Of a stretch of DNA of 5,049 nucleotides, positions 1-5,049 are shown piece after piece (position 1 is the stretch's first letter; the number at the start of each line of letters is the position of its first letter). The notes beneath the pieces were generated by a model, which made no database searches, was not told the DNA's origin, and worked only from the letters and a program-made list of their open reading frames with translations. The stretch spans positions 1 through 5,049 of the forward strand of contig JAGLWX010000172.1 of the NCBI GenBank assembly GCA_023133185.1. Direction: 5' to 3'. The DNA is from Fidelibacterota bacterium. Its GTDB lineage: Bacteria; Fidelibacterota; UBA2242. Position numbers and translations under genes: made by a program.

Positions 1-338
1 TCAAGAGCCTTTTTGAGGACATTTTCACGTCCAATCAGGGAAACCATTTCAATCTCGGCGCCAACCAAATTCGTTGTTGAGGGTGAAATATCAAGGTAGG
101 GGATTTCCGTCTGGTAAACAGCATCGTTAATATCCCAATCATTTATCAAAACCTCATAAATACTTTTATCGAGGGACCTATAATCGATGCCGCAACCAAT
201 GGTGGCATTCGCCTGTGGATCCATGTCAATAAGTAATGTATCGACTTCTGATACGGCTAAGCCGGCGGCTATATTTACAGCGGTAGTAGTTTTACCGACC
301 CCGCCTTTTTGATTGGCGACGGTGATTATTTTTGTCAC
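1..338 (-). CDS. parA: ParA/Soj family chromosome-partitioning ATPase, N-terminal part (runs off left edge)
   Basis: ParA-type ATPases use ATP-dependent DNA binding to segregate origin-proximal DNA together with ParB. The visible 112 codons hold the deviant Walker A motif KGGVGKTT (residues 11-18, with signature lysine K11 and catalytic-loop K16), then LLIDMDPQANAT (35-46), the Walker A'/switch I segment with D38 and D40. The stretch SPSTTNLVGAEIEM (85-98) is also typical of the family. The start is GTG at 338-336. A stop codon lies four codons upstream in frame and no ATG is available, so GTG is the only sensible start; the Shine-Dalgarno is weak (AGAG about 7 bases upstream). The C-terminal half, including the Walker B region, lies outside the window. 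By usual gene order parB would be expected further left. The gene is divergent from the acyltransferase gene. A plasmid or MinD-like relative is less likely given the chromosomal Soj-like N-terminus. Confidence 0.92.
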   Translation of the reverse strand, partial: MTKIITVANQKGGVGKTTTAVNIAAGLAVSEVDTLLIDMDPQANATIGCGIDYRSLDKSIYEVLINDWDINDAVYQTEIPYLDISPSTTNLVGAEIEMVSLIGRENVLKKAL

Positions 339-357
339 TTTATTTCTCTAACTTCAA

Positions 358-384
358 TATTTACAATCAGTACAAGTGTTTCAA
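358..384 (-). promoter_or_regulatory. possible promoter of the parA gene
   Basis: On the minus strand TTGAAA (384-379) is followed after 15 bases by TAAATA (363-358), about 20 bases before the GTG start. The spacing is shorter than the ideal 17, so this is a weak prediction from consensus matching only. Confidence 0.22.
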
Positions 385-610
385 GCCCGTCGTTTCGAGC
401 ATAGCAAATTTAATCCCAGCTCCCTGTAAAATCAAGTTAAAAGGCAGCTAAGCGTTCCTAACAGAATTAGAGTACGACGGATTCTCGTACTATGTCAGTT
501 TTCCAAAAAAACAATCAAATTCCTTGCCCCAGGGACGGGTTTAGTTTACCTGTTTTTGAACACCTTCGCAGGTGATAGTCTGTTTAAAAGGTACTGAGAA
601 TAAAAAGCAT

Positions 611-638
611 TTGGAGCTCAGAGCTTTATTATTATATT
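611..638 (+). promoter_or_regulatory. possible sigma-70-type promoter for the acyltransferase gene
   Basis: TTGGAG (611-616) and TATATT (633-638) are separated by 16 bases and sit about 48 bases before the start codon at 686. An AGGGA ribosome binding site follows at 673-677. This is consensus matching only. Confidence 0.3.
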
Positions 639-685
639 TAAATCTGCTTTTTGGGTGTGGTATTGAGATAACAGGGAAGATTTGA

Positions 686-1393
686 ATGAAATATGTGGTA
701 TATATCTATAGGTGGATAGTTACCATTGCGATTTTTTCACTGATAGCCGCGCTGGTTTTTATCGGAATGATATTCTATCCGCCACAACAGATTGTCATAC
801 TAATCAGACCATTATGCCGCTTGATACTGCGAAGCATCGGAGTACGTGTGAAGGTGACCGGTCTTGATAAGTTTGACCATACAAAACCTTATTTGATTAT
901 CTGCAACCACGAATCCTTGTTGGATGCATTTATTTGTCCCGGTTATATACCTCTGTTTTTCTCTGTACTTGAATTGGCGGATCATTTTTCCTGGCCGATT
1001 TGGGGTAAAATGACGAGCAGATGGGGAAATATACCGGTGGCAAAGGGTAGTCTGAAAGAAGCAATTCAAAGTCTGGACAGAGCCAGAGAAGCGCTGAATC
1101 GGGGAACGTCCATTCTGATTTTTCCGGAAGGACGGCGCACCGTTACAGGAAAGCTGAATCGGTTCCGAAGGGGGGCGTTTCATCTGGCGAAAAATGCGAA
1201 AGCAGATATTCTACCAATAGGAATGAAGGGACTCTACCTGGCAAAAACACGTGGCGACTGGCGGGTGCGTTCTATGAACGTGAATTTTAATTTCGGCGAA
1301 CCCTGTCTTTATGAAGACTATAAGCATTTAAGTATAGATGAATTAAGGGAGTGGGCGGATACCAGAATCAGGAAATTAAAGGATAATTTTTAA
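686..1393 (+). CDS. plsC: 1-acyl-sn-glycerol-3-phosphate acyltransferase-like protein (PlsC family)
   Basis: Likely a membrane-bound LPLAT/PlsC acyltransferase that moves an acyl chain from acyl-ACP or acyl-CoA to lysophosphatidate, giving phosphatidate in phospholipid synthesis. At 235 residues it has the usual size. A hydrophobic N-terminal segment at about 9-31 should anchor it in the inner membrane. Motif I, NHxxxxD, is complete (N74, catalytic H75, D80). GNIPVAKGS (114-122) occupies motif II, with Lys where an Arg is usual. FPEGRR (146-151) is motif III, with Arg replacing the common Thr of FPEGTR. ILPIGMKG (175-182) is motif IV. The ATG at 686 has AGGGA 8 bases upstream. The next gene follows after 65 bases on the same strand and may be co-transcribed. 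Family members can acylate other lysolipids or ornithine lipids, so exact substrate specificity is not established. Confidence 0.86.
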   Translation: MKYVVYIYRWIVTIAIFSLIAALVFIGMIFYPPQQIVILIRPLCRLILRSIGVRVKVTGLDKFDHTKPYLIICNHESLLDAFICPGYIPLFFSVLELADHFSWPIWGKMTSRWGNIPVAKGSLKEAIQSLDRAREALNRGTSILIFPEGRRTVTGKLNRFRRGAFHLAKNAKADILPIGMKGLYLAKTRGDWRVRSMNVNFNFGEPCLYEDYKHLSIDELREWADTRIRKLKDNF

Positions 1394-1458
1394 AAACTTC
1401 TCCCACATTTTTATTTTCATGTATTGAGAAATCCAATATTATTTGTTAAATTTTAAAC

Positions 1459-2238
1459 ATGAAAAAAACAGACTTTTCATTTTTACCTGAAAGAAAGCAA
1501 CTGTTATACGAACAAATGGCGCGATCATATCGTATTCGGAAACGACAAAAGAATACAGATTGGGCGCCGTTTAAAGAAAAGATGATTGAGAGTAAAATCG
1601 CATTGATTTCGGTGTGTGGCGCCTATTTAAAAGACGATGAGCCTTTTACGGCGGATGAGAGTGATCTCAATTATTCTTACCGTGAAATTGATATTAATTT
1701 CACTCGTAAGGATTTGAAATTCTTTCCAATTGACTGGGAAACCAGTGAAGTAAAAGAAGATTTCAATGTAGTGCTTCCGATTGATCGCCTTATTCTCCTG
1801 CAAAAGGAAGGCTTGATCGGAAAGATCAACGATTATCTGTACAGTTTTTCCGGGGCAAACAATAATTCGGGTCTTTTGACAAAATCTATTAAGAAAGTGG
1901 CAAAGGAGTTAATAAAGGCAGAATGTCATGGCGCTTTAATTATTCCTTGTTCCGCCAGGACAGCGGAAACCGCTTGCATGATCGCATCCCAGATTGAGGC
2001 GGCTCAAATTCCCACTGCGCTGTTAACGCCATTTTATGAGCAGGCGCTGATATTGTCGCCGCCAAGATGTGCTTTTATTAATTTCCCTTTTGGGCGGATC
2101 ATTGGAAAGGCGAACCACGTCACATTACACACTGCCGTCATTAGAAAAACATTGAATTTATTTGAAAAAGCAAAAGTGGTTGGTGAAGTATTAAGCCTGA
2201 ATTTCATCTGGTCCTACGATAAGTTGCCAAATTGGTAG
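1459..2238 (+). CDS. GrdB/PrdB-superfamily (glycine/sarcosine/betaine/D-proline reductase subunit B-like) protein, Cys form
   Basis: This 259-residue soluble protein resembles the GrdB/PrdB superfamily by recalled sequence pattern. Its elements in order are ALISVCGAYLKDDEPF (48-63), SYREID (73-78), FNVVLPIDRLILLQKEGLIG (102-121), YLYSFSG (126-132), GALIIPCSARTAETACMIA (158-176) followed by EAAQIPTALLT (180-190), and a C-terminal PPRCAFINFPFGR (201-213). In true reductases a selenocysteine or cysteine sits in the segment matched here by PCSARTAET, so C164 is the candidate redox residue; it is encoded by an ordinary TGT. No GrdA, GrdC or PrdA gene is nearby, so a Stickland-type reductase role is not supported and the function remains open. 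The ATG at 1459 has only an AT-rich stretch upstream and no clear Shine-Dalgarno. A strong hairpin ends the transcript. Confidence 0.66.
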   Translation: MKKTDFSFLPERKQLLYEQMARSYRIRKRQKNTDWAPFKEKMIESKIALISVCGAYLKDDEPFTADESDLNYSYREIDINFTRKDLKFFPIDWETSEVKEDFNVVLPIDRLILLQKEGLIGKINDYLYSFSGANNNSGLLTKSIKKVAKELIKAECHGALIIPCSARTAETACMIASQIEAAQIPTALLTPFYEQALILSPPRCAFINFPFGRIIGKANHVTLHTAVIRKTLNLFEKAKVVGEVLSLNFIWSYDKLPNW

Positions 2239-2255
2239 AGAACTAACAACATATC

Positions 2256-2284
2256 AAAAAGCCACTGCTGACAGTGGCTTTTTT
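2256..2284. terminator. bidirectional intrinsic terminator between convergent genes
   Basis: AAAAAGCCACTG (2256-2267) pairs with CAGTGGCTTTTT (2272-2283) around the tetraloop CTGA. The 3' arm ends in six T on the plus strand (2279-2284) and, read on the other strand, in five T. It sits 17 bases after the stop of the plus-strand gene at 2238 and about 35 bases after the minus-strand stop at 2320, so it can end both transcripts. A second, outer pairing encloses it (see findings). Confidence 0.88.
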
Positions 2285-2319
2285 GATTTGCAACGGGTGT
2301 TCATTGTTGTGAGCGCTCC

Positions 2320-2802
2320 TTAATCGGGCTTACGAATATCAATCTCAGGTTCATTTTCCAGTTCGTTTTCAGGCACAAATGTGATCCTCATTCCCCAACC
2401 GGAACAGGTGGAGAGAAGCTTTCCAAATTCTTTCAGGGTCAATGCTTGATCGTCAATAAAAATAAAGTCTTCATTATCAAGCCCGTCGCCTTCTATGATA
2501 CAGCGCAATACGTCTCCTCGTGGAGTCCACTGATCTCCATCTGCAAAATATTTGATTTGGGGGTGTCCTGCCGATACTTCAATTGCTACATGATGATACG
2601 TAGCGGCTAGCAATTCCCGCGCATCGATGGTTTGATTAAAGAGATCCAAAATCTCTCTATCAGTCATTCCGTCGATCTCAGCGCCCAGCCTGAAATACGT
2701 TGTCGCCACATCGGGGTCCCGGTACGTGATGATCGCATTATCACCGTCCCTGCTAATTGTAACTTCTTCTAATTTCGCTTGATATGGTTTCTTTTTCCGC
2801 AT
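2320..2802 (-). CDS. conserved hypothetical soluble protein, 160 aa
   Basis: I do not recognise a named family. The protein is cytosolic, acidic toward the C-terminus, with no signal peptide or membrane segment. Its N-terminus is basic (MRKKKPYQAK). Distinct segments are MTDREILDLFN (46-56), GDQWTPRGDVLRC (89-101) and SGWGMRITFVPE (134-145), which look like conserved blocks of a compact alpha/beta domain. The two cysteines (101, 133) are not arranged as a metal site. The ATG at 2802 is supported by AAGAGG (2808-2813) five bases upstream. It lies only 31 bases behind the outer-membrane protein gene with no attC-like element between, so the two may be co-transcribed or share a cassette. Its base composition looks closer to the left-hand genes than to the AT-rich cassette genes, so it may equally be backbone. 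Confidence 0.85.
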   Translation of the reverse strand: MRKKKPYQAKLEEVTISRDGDNAIITYRDPDVATTYFRLGAEIDGMTDREILDLFNQTIDARELLAATYHHVAIEVSAGHPQIKYFADGDQWTPRGDVLRCIIEGDGLDNEDFIFIDDQALTLKEFGKLLSTCSGWGMRITFVPENELENEPEIDIRKPD

Positions 2803-2833
2803 TGTTACCTCTTAAAAAATAGTTCTTTCTCAA

Positions 2834-3487
2834 TTAAAATGAGAATGATAATCCAAATTGATAACTAATCTTGTCAAAATTTACTCTTGAATATAATATT
2901 TGTGCTTCTTGATCATCGCATGCATCAACAGCAGCACATGTCTTTTTATATTCAGGTATTTTAAATATGTAATCTAAGCCGATATTAAACGAGAGCCAAT
3001 GAGTAGCGATGAGATTAAACTTCGAGTTTATACCGAGACTAAAATTCTTATAAATATCATTATTATATTCCGTGTAAGGAATATTTAGATTTACACCAAT
3101 ACTTCCACTTAGCCAGTTAAAAATATTTCTATTATATTCGCTCAATATCTCTAATAGATAGAGTTTTAAGTCAGTGTGATCCAGAATTGAACCGGTTTTA
3201 CCGTTTTTTACTACAGGATTCTTAGTTCCAAAGAAAAAACCAATCCCTACATTGATGGGAATTTGATTCATATTTGAAATAACAAATTCCGATCCATATA
3301 GAATCATGTTGGATTTCGTTTTATTATAAGAAATATCTTCGTCTTGTATATAGATAAGTATAGGTTCCGATGTATTATAATTCCATAGATTTATCATTGG
3401 CCTTATTTGAATATTTACAGGTGTCGAAGACCGAATAGAAGTTATACTAAAAATTGATATCAGGATTATCAGTTTGATTATCTTCAC
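2834..3487 (-). CDS. small outer-membrane beta-barrel-like protein of unknown function
   Basis: The 217-residue product starts with a signal peptide: MKIIK, a hydrophobic core through about residue 18, and cleavage probably near S20/S21. The rest alternates polar and hydrophobic residues in strands such as INVGIGFFFG (78-87), LSGSIGVNLNIPY (126-138) and SFNIGLDYIF (166-175). It ends in GLSFSF with a C-terminal phenylalanine, the classic recognition signal for the BAM machinery. The cysteine pair C184/C190 in a predicted loop could form a disulphide. The start is GTG at 3487-3485, preceded by AGAGGA with a 5-base gap. An ATG slightly upstream is out of frame and stops at once. R' of the left attC-like site ends about 15 bases upstream. 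Very AT-rich coding. No specific function can be assigned. Confidence 0.84.
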   Translation of the reverse strand: MKIIKLIILISIFSITSIRSSTPVNIQIRPMINLWNYNTSEPILIYIQDEDISYNKTKSNMILYGSEFVISNMNQIPINVGIGFFFGTKNPVVKNGKTGSILDHTDLKLYLLEILSEYNRNIFNWLSGSIGVNLNIPYTEYNNDIYKNFSLGINSKFNLIATHWLSFNIGLDYIFKIPEYKKTCAAVDACDDQEAQILYSRVNFDKISYQFGLSFSF

Positions 3488-3502
3488 AACATTCCTCTAT
3501 AG

Positions 3503-3632
3503 GTTTAGCGGTTGAGCTCAGCCACGCCGAATGGAAAACCGTATTCTTTTTATTCCTTCTTAAACCTTCCAAAAACTCCTTAATCTTCAAATTCATCGAA
3601 CAGCTTTCGCATCTCCATACGCATCGTTAGAG
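3503..3632 (-). repeat. attC-like recombination site, copy 1 (degenerate)
   Basis: This element lies one base after the TAG stop of the lipoprotein-like gene. On the minus strand it begins with CTCTAAC (3632-3626; attC R'' consensus RYYYAAC) and ends with GCTAAAC (3509-3503; R' consensus GTTRRRY, with C replacing the first T). Positions 3516-3609 align without gaps to 4421-4514, with 10 differences in 94 bases. The outer left arm pairs poorly with the right arm, unlike copy 2. Position behind a stop codon and just ahead of the next RBS is what attC sites show; the sequence alone cannot prove it is active, and the altered R' suggests it may not be. Confidence 0.55.
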
Positions 3633-3633
3633 C

Positions 3634-4362
3634 CTACCAAATTAGACCACTTCTTTCCTTGAATTGTGTGCGGACAGTTTCAATTTCTGCTTGAATTAAT
3701 GAATCAGTAATTAATTTAACCATACCATAATATTCCGGATTTCCTTTTTTATATCGGAAATAATGATCAACGGGACTAGATGATGGAGCCTCTACTATAA
3801 TATATGCTGCATCTTCACCAATCATTCCAGGCAGAATAGGATATGTCCCCCAACCAATAAATCCAACAACATTCGATTCTACAAAATCAATTCCAGGTAA
3901 ATCAGCCAACATCTCTGATAAACGAATTGGATGATATTTTTCATCATAGCGAAATACAGTAATCCCAAGTCGATCAGGTATCTCAAATGAATCAGGTTGT
4001 AAAGAATCCGGTAAAGAGCTAATGCCTTGATATTGACCTGAACGAATTGAATCGGCAGTAGTGCTGTCAAATCCGATTATTACTTCACCGATTACCCAGG
4101 GAGGTAAAAAACGAAAGAGATACAAAAATGGTAGCGAATCTCCCCAAGTTTGACGTAAATAATTAATATGATACAACTGAAATTCGTAGGTTTCTATACT
4201 TGGAAGCAGCGACTCATCCATAAATAAGGATATATCAAACGCTTCTAAACTATCTTCTTCTAATAAACCGAGATCGGGATAAAATTCATTATTCATTTCA
4301 TTTACATCTTCATTTTCGCAATTATGTACAAAAAGAAAACTAATACAAAAAACACAGGTCAC
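3634..4362 (-). CDS. lipoprotein-like secreted protein of unknown function
   Basis: From the GTG at 4362 the product is 242 residues. It opens with a hydrophobic stretch to FLFVHNC, then an acidic, low-complexity linker (ENEDVNE). This looks like the end of a lipoprotein signal peptide with C15 as the lipidated residue, although Asn before the Cys is atypical for a lipobox. From GTG the peptide lacks the needed positive n-region. Reading on in frame to an ATT at 4386-4384 adds INKIYIYI with a lysine and sits 7 bases after a perfect GGAGG, so the true start may be 4386 (250 residues). The mature part has EVIIGFDSTTADSIRSG (93-109), ADLPGIDFVESN (153-164) and DHYFRYKKGNPEYYG (199-213). These recall uncharacterised lipoproteins of FCB-type bacteria, with no known activity. 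The stop TAG abuts attC-like copy 1. Confidence 0.83.
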   Translation of the reverse strand: MTCVFCISFLFVHNCENEDVNEMNNEFYPDLGLLEEDSLEAFDISLFMDESLLPSIETYEFQLYHINYLRQTWGDSLPFLYLFRFLPPWVIGEVIIGFDSTTADSIRSGQYQGISSLPDSLQPDSFEIPDRLGITVFRYDEKYHPIRLSEMLADLPGIDFVESNVVGFIGWGTYPILPGMIGEDAAYIIVEAPSSSPVDHYFRYKKGNPEYYGMVKLITDSLIQAEIETVRTQFKERSGLIW

Positions 4363-4393
4363 AATGTAAATATATATCTTATTAATTTTTGCG

Positions 4394-4401
4394 CCTCCTT
4401 T
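4394..4401 (-). promoter_or_regulatory. strong Shine-Dalgarno that points to an ATT start codon
   Basis: AAAGGAGG on the minus strand (4401-4394) is the best ribosome binding site in the window. It lies 7 bases before ATT (4386-4384), which is in frame with the lipoprotein-like gene, but 31 bases before the first conventional start, GTG at 4362. No ATG, GTG or TTG in this frame lies between them. Confidence 0.6.
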
Positions 4402-4405
4402 ATTG

Positions 4406-4540
4406 TCCTAACGATCAACTGCTCAGCCACGCCGAACGGAAAACCGTATTCTTTTTATTCCTTTTCAAACCTTCCCAAAGCTCCCCAATCTTCAAATTCA
4501 TAGAACATCTCTCGGTATTGGCTGCGGCGGATGGTTAGAC
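4406..4540 (-). repeat. attC-like recombination site, copy 2 (well-formed)
   Basis: On the minus strand the element starts with GTCTAAC (4540-4534, a full match to RYYYAAC) and ends with GTTAGGA (4412-4406, GTTRRRY except the last base). The arms pair as an imperfect hairpin: CTAAC with GTTAG, ATC with GAT, GC with GC, AGCC with GGCT and CCGA with TCGG, interrupted by short mismatches. Two extra unpaired bases occur in the right arm between GGCT and GC, like the extrahelical bases that set attC strand polarity. The length of 135 bp fits long chromosomal attC sites. It begins 16 bases after the stop of the beta-barrel reading frame and ends just before the RBS of the next gene. Core shared with copy 1 (4421-4514). 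Confidence 0.64.
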
Positions 4541-4556
4541 TTTTTTCATACCTTCG

Positions 4557-5049
4557 TTATTTATTCTTTTTCTTTAATCCATATGTTAGTCCAAAACTAA
4601 CTCCTCCCTCAGAGACACCTCTGTTTTGACCATAATATAACAACGAGTTTATGTGTAGTCGTTGTCGAACTTTATACTCCGTCTTTAATATTAATCCAGG
4701 ATACTCATATGGTATATACCCGGTTCCTATCCAACACATGTTTTTATCATTTAAACGAAAGCCAAGACCTGCTTTAAAACAACTCCCCGTAAATATAGGT
4801 GGTGTATGTAACATTGATACATCAATATAAATTGATTGAAGATTTCCTAACCTTAAATACAAACTTCCTAAACCACCATCTATAGTGATATTTTTGAATT
4901 TTGGAACTATCGCTCCTCCTATTCCAAACGCGAAATATTTCCACTCAACATTTACAAAAGGATTAAAATATAAAATATTTACAGGAGAATGATCATTAGA
5001 CCAAATATATTGTCCTGATTCAGAATTATATTAAACCGGCATAAGATAA
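4557..5049 (-). pseudogene. beta-barrel-like protein gene, interrupted by a stop codon and truncated by the window edge
   Basis: The continuous open part runs from 5030 down to the TAA at 4557 (157 codons). It contains no ATG, GTG or TTG before a TTG at 4862, which would leave only 101 residues with no signal peptide and start inside a beta-strand. Coding-like sequence clearly continues upstream (NILYFNPFVNVEWKYF, FAFGIGGAIVPKF), with alternating strands typical of an outer-membrane barrel. An in-frame TAA at 5033-5031 interrupts it, preceded by YLMPV to the window edge. The likeliest reading is a nonsense mutation in a longer barrel gene, or a sequencing error; the 5' end is not visible. The C-terminus is GGVSFGLTYGL followed by a lysine-rich tail rather than a terminal aromatic. 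Similar in style to the outer-membrane protein at 2834-3487, but no clear homology seen. It is the first gene of the visible cassette series. Confidence 0.6.

Larger units (their letters stand above)
339..685. other. intergenic region between divergent parA and acyltransferase genes
   Basis: No convincing protein or RNA gene is visible. The stretch must carry the promoters of the two divergent genes. It contains two small hairpins: AGTACGA/TCGTACT around a 7-base loop (471-491), and CACCT/AGGTG around a 4-base loop (561-574). Neither has a U-tract that would make it a convincing terminator. A TGTTTCA at 377-383 matches half of the ParB binding site parS, but the second half is absent. Confidence 0.6.
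3509..4411 (-). mobile_element. putative integron gene cassette carrying the lipoprotein-like gene
   Basis: If the flanking elements are attC sites, cutting G^TT in each R' box defines a unit of about 0.9 kb: short leader with RBS, one gene, then the attC-like copy 1. One gene per unit, same orientation as its neighbours, minimal non-coding DNA and no obvious own promoter are the normal cassette design. This is an inference from architecture; no integrase gene is in the window. Confidence 0.5.

Noticed and set aside
377..392. Possible parS site near parA (TGTTTCA half-site)
   Set aside because: Only the left half of the 16-bp palindrome matches; the right half is absent.
452..474. CTAACAGAATTAG in the left intergenic region as a fossil attC box
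   Set aside because: Only a four-base inverted match, no matching inner arms and no link to a gene end; likely chance.
812..1183. 123-aa minus-strand ORF opposite the acyltransferase gene
   Set aside because: It is an antisense shadow of a gene with all four PlsC motifs; no RBS and no protein-like character.
1942..1968. Selenocysteine insertion in the GrdB-like protein
   Set aside because: The candidate redox position is a TGT cysteine codon, and no in-frame TGA or following SECIS-like hairpin is needed to read the gene.
3447..3596. Small minus-strand ORF inside repeat copy 1 (49 aa, starting MNLKIKEFLEGL), with a 28-aa counterpart in copy 2 (ATG at 4501)
   Set aside because: Of six differing codons in the shared 27, five change the amino acid, the C-termini differ entirely, and the reading frame overlaps the next gene's RBS and start. 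The conservation pattern fits a DNA element better than a protein.
3879..4070. 63-aa minus-strand ORF overlapping the lipoprotein-like gene
   Set aside because: Different frame inside a longer coherent coding sequence; no RBS, low-complexity hydrophobic translation.
3503..4540. CRISPR array or insertion sequence as explanation of the two repeats
   Set aside because: There are only two copies, about 905 bp apart with whole genes between, no transposase and no spacer regularity. The copies sit at gene ends in the same orientation.

Overview
The window looks like chromosomal DNA of a Gram-negative bacterium. It encodes a lipoprotein-like protein, outer-membrane beta-barrel-like proteins and a membrane acyltransferase. 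The taxon is not identifiable from sequence alone; an uncultured lineage near the FCB group (Marinimicrobia or Calditrichota-like) is my guess from the style of the proteins, not something demonstrated.

Left part (1-2238), housekeeping-like and of moderate GC. The 5' part of a ParA/Soj chromosome-partitioning ATPase runs off the left edge on the minus strand. After a 347-base intergenic region, two plus-strand genes follow: a PlsC-type acyltransferase (686-1393) and a protein resembling the GrdB/PrdB (glycine/D-proline reductase subunit B) superfamily (1459-2238). A strong hairpin at 2256-2284 separates them from everything to the right, which lies on the minus strand.

Right part (2241-5049), minus strand and visibly more AT-rich from 2834 onward. 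Reading right to left: a broken or 5'-truncated beta-barrel gene (4557-5049), a ~135-bp imperfect palindromic element (4406-4540), a lipoprotein-like gene of unknown function (3634-4362, possibly starting at 4386), a second ~130-bp element (3503-3632), a small outer-membrane protein gene (2834-3487), and a conserved soluble hypothetical (2320-2802). The two elements share a 94-bp core with 10 differences. Each lies directly behind a stop codon and is followed within about 15-20 bases by a ribosome binding site and the next gene. The right-hand one ends in GTCTAAC and GTTAGGA in inverted orientation, with matching inner arms that contain unpaired extra bases on one side.

The best explanation for this layout is a chromosomal-integron gene-cassette array whose attC sites are these elements, with all cassettes on the minus strand. 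The integron integrase and attI would lie beyond the right edge; neither is in the window, so this remains an inference. The left end of the array is at or near 2241-2834, where it meets the convergent backbone genes.
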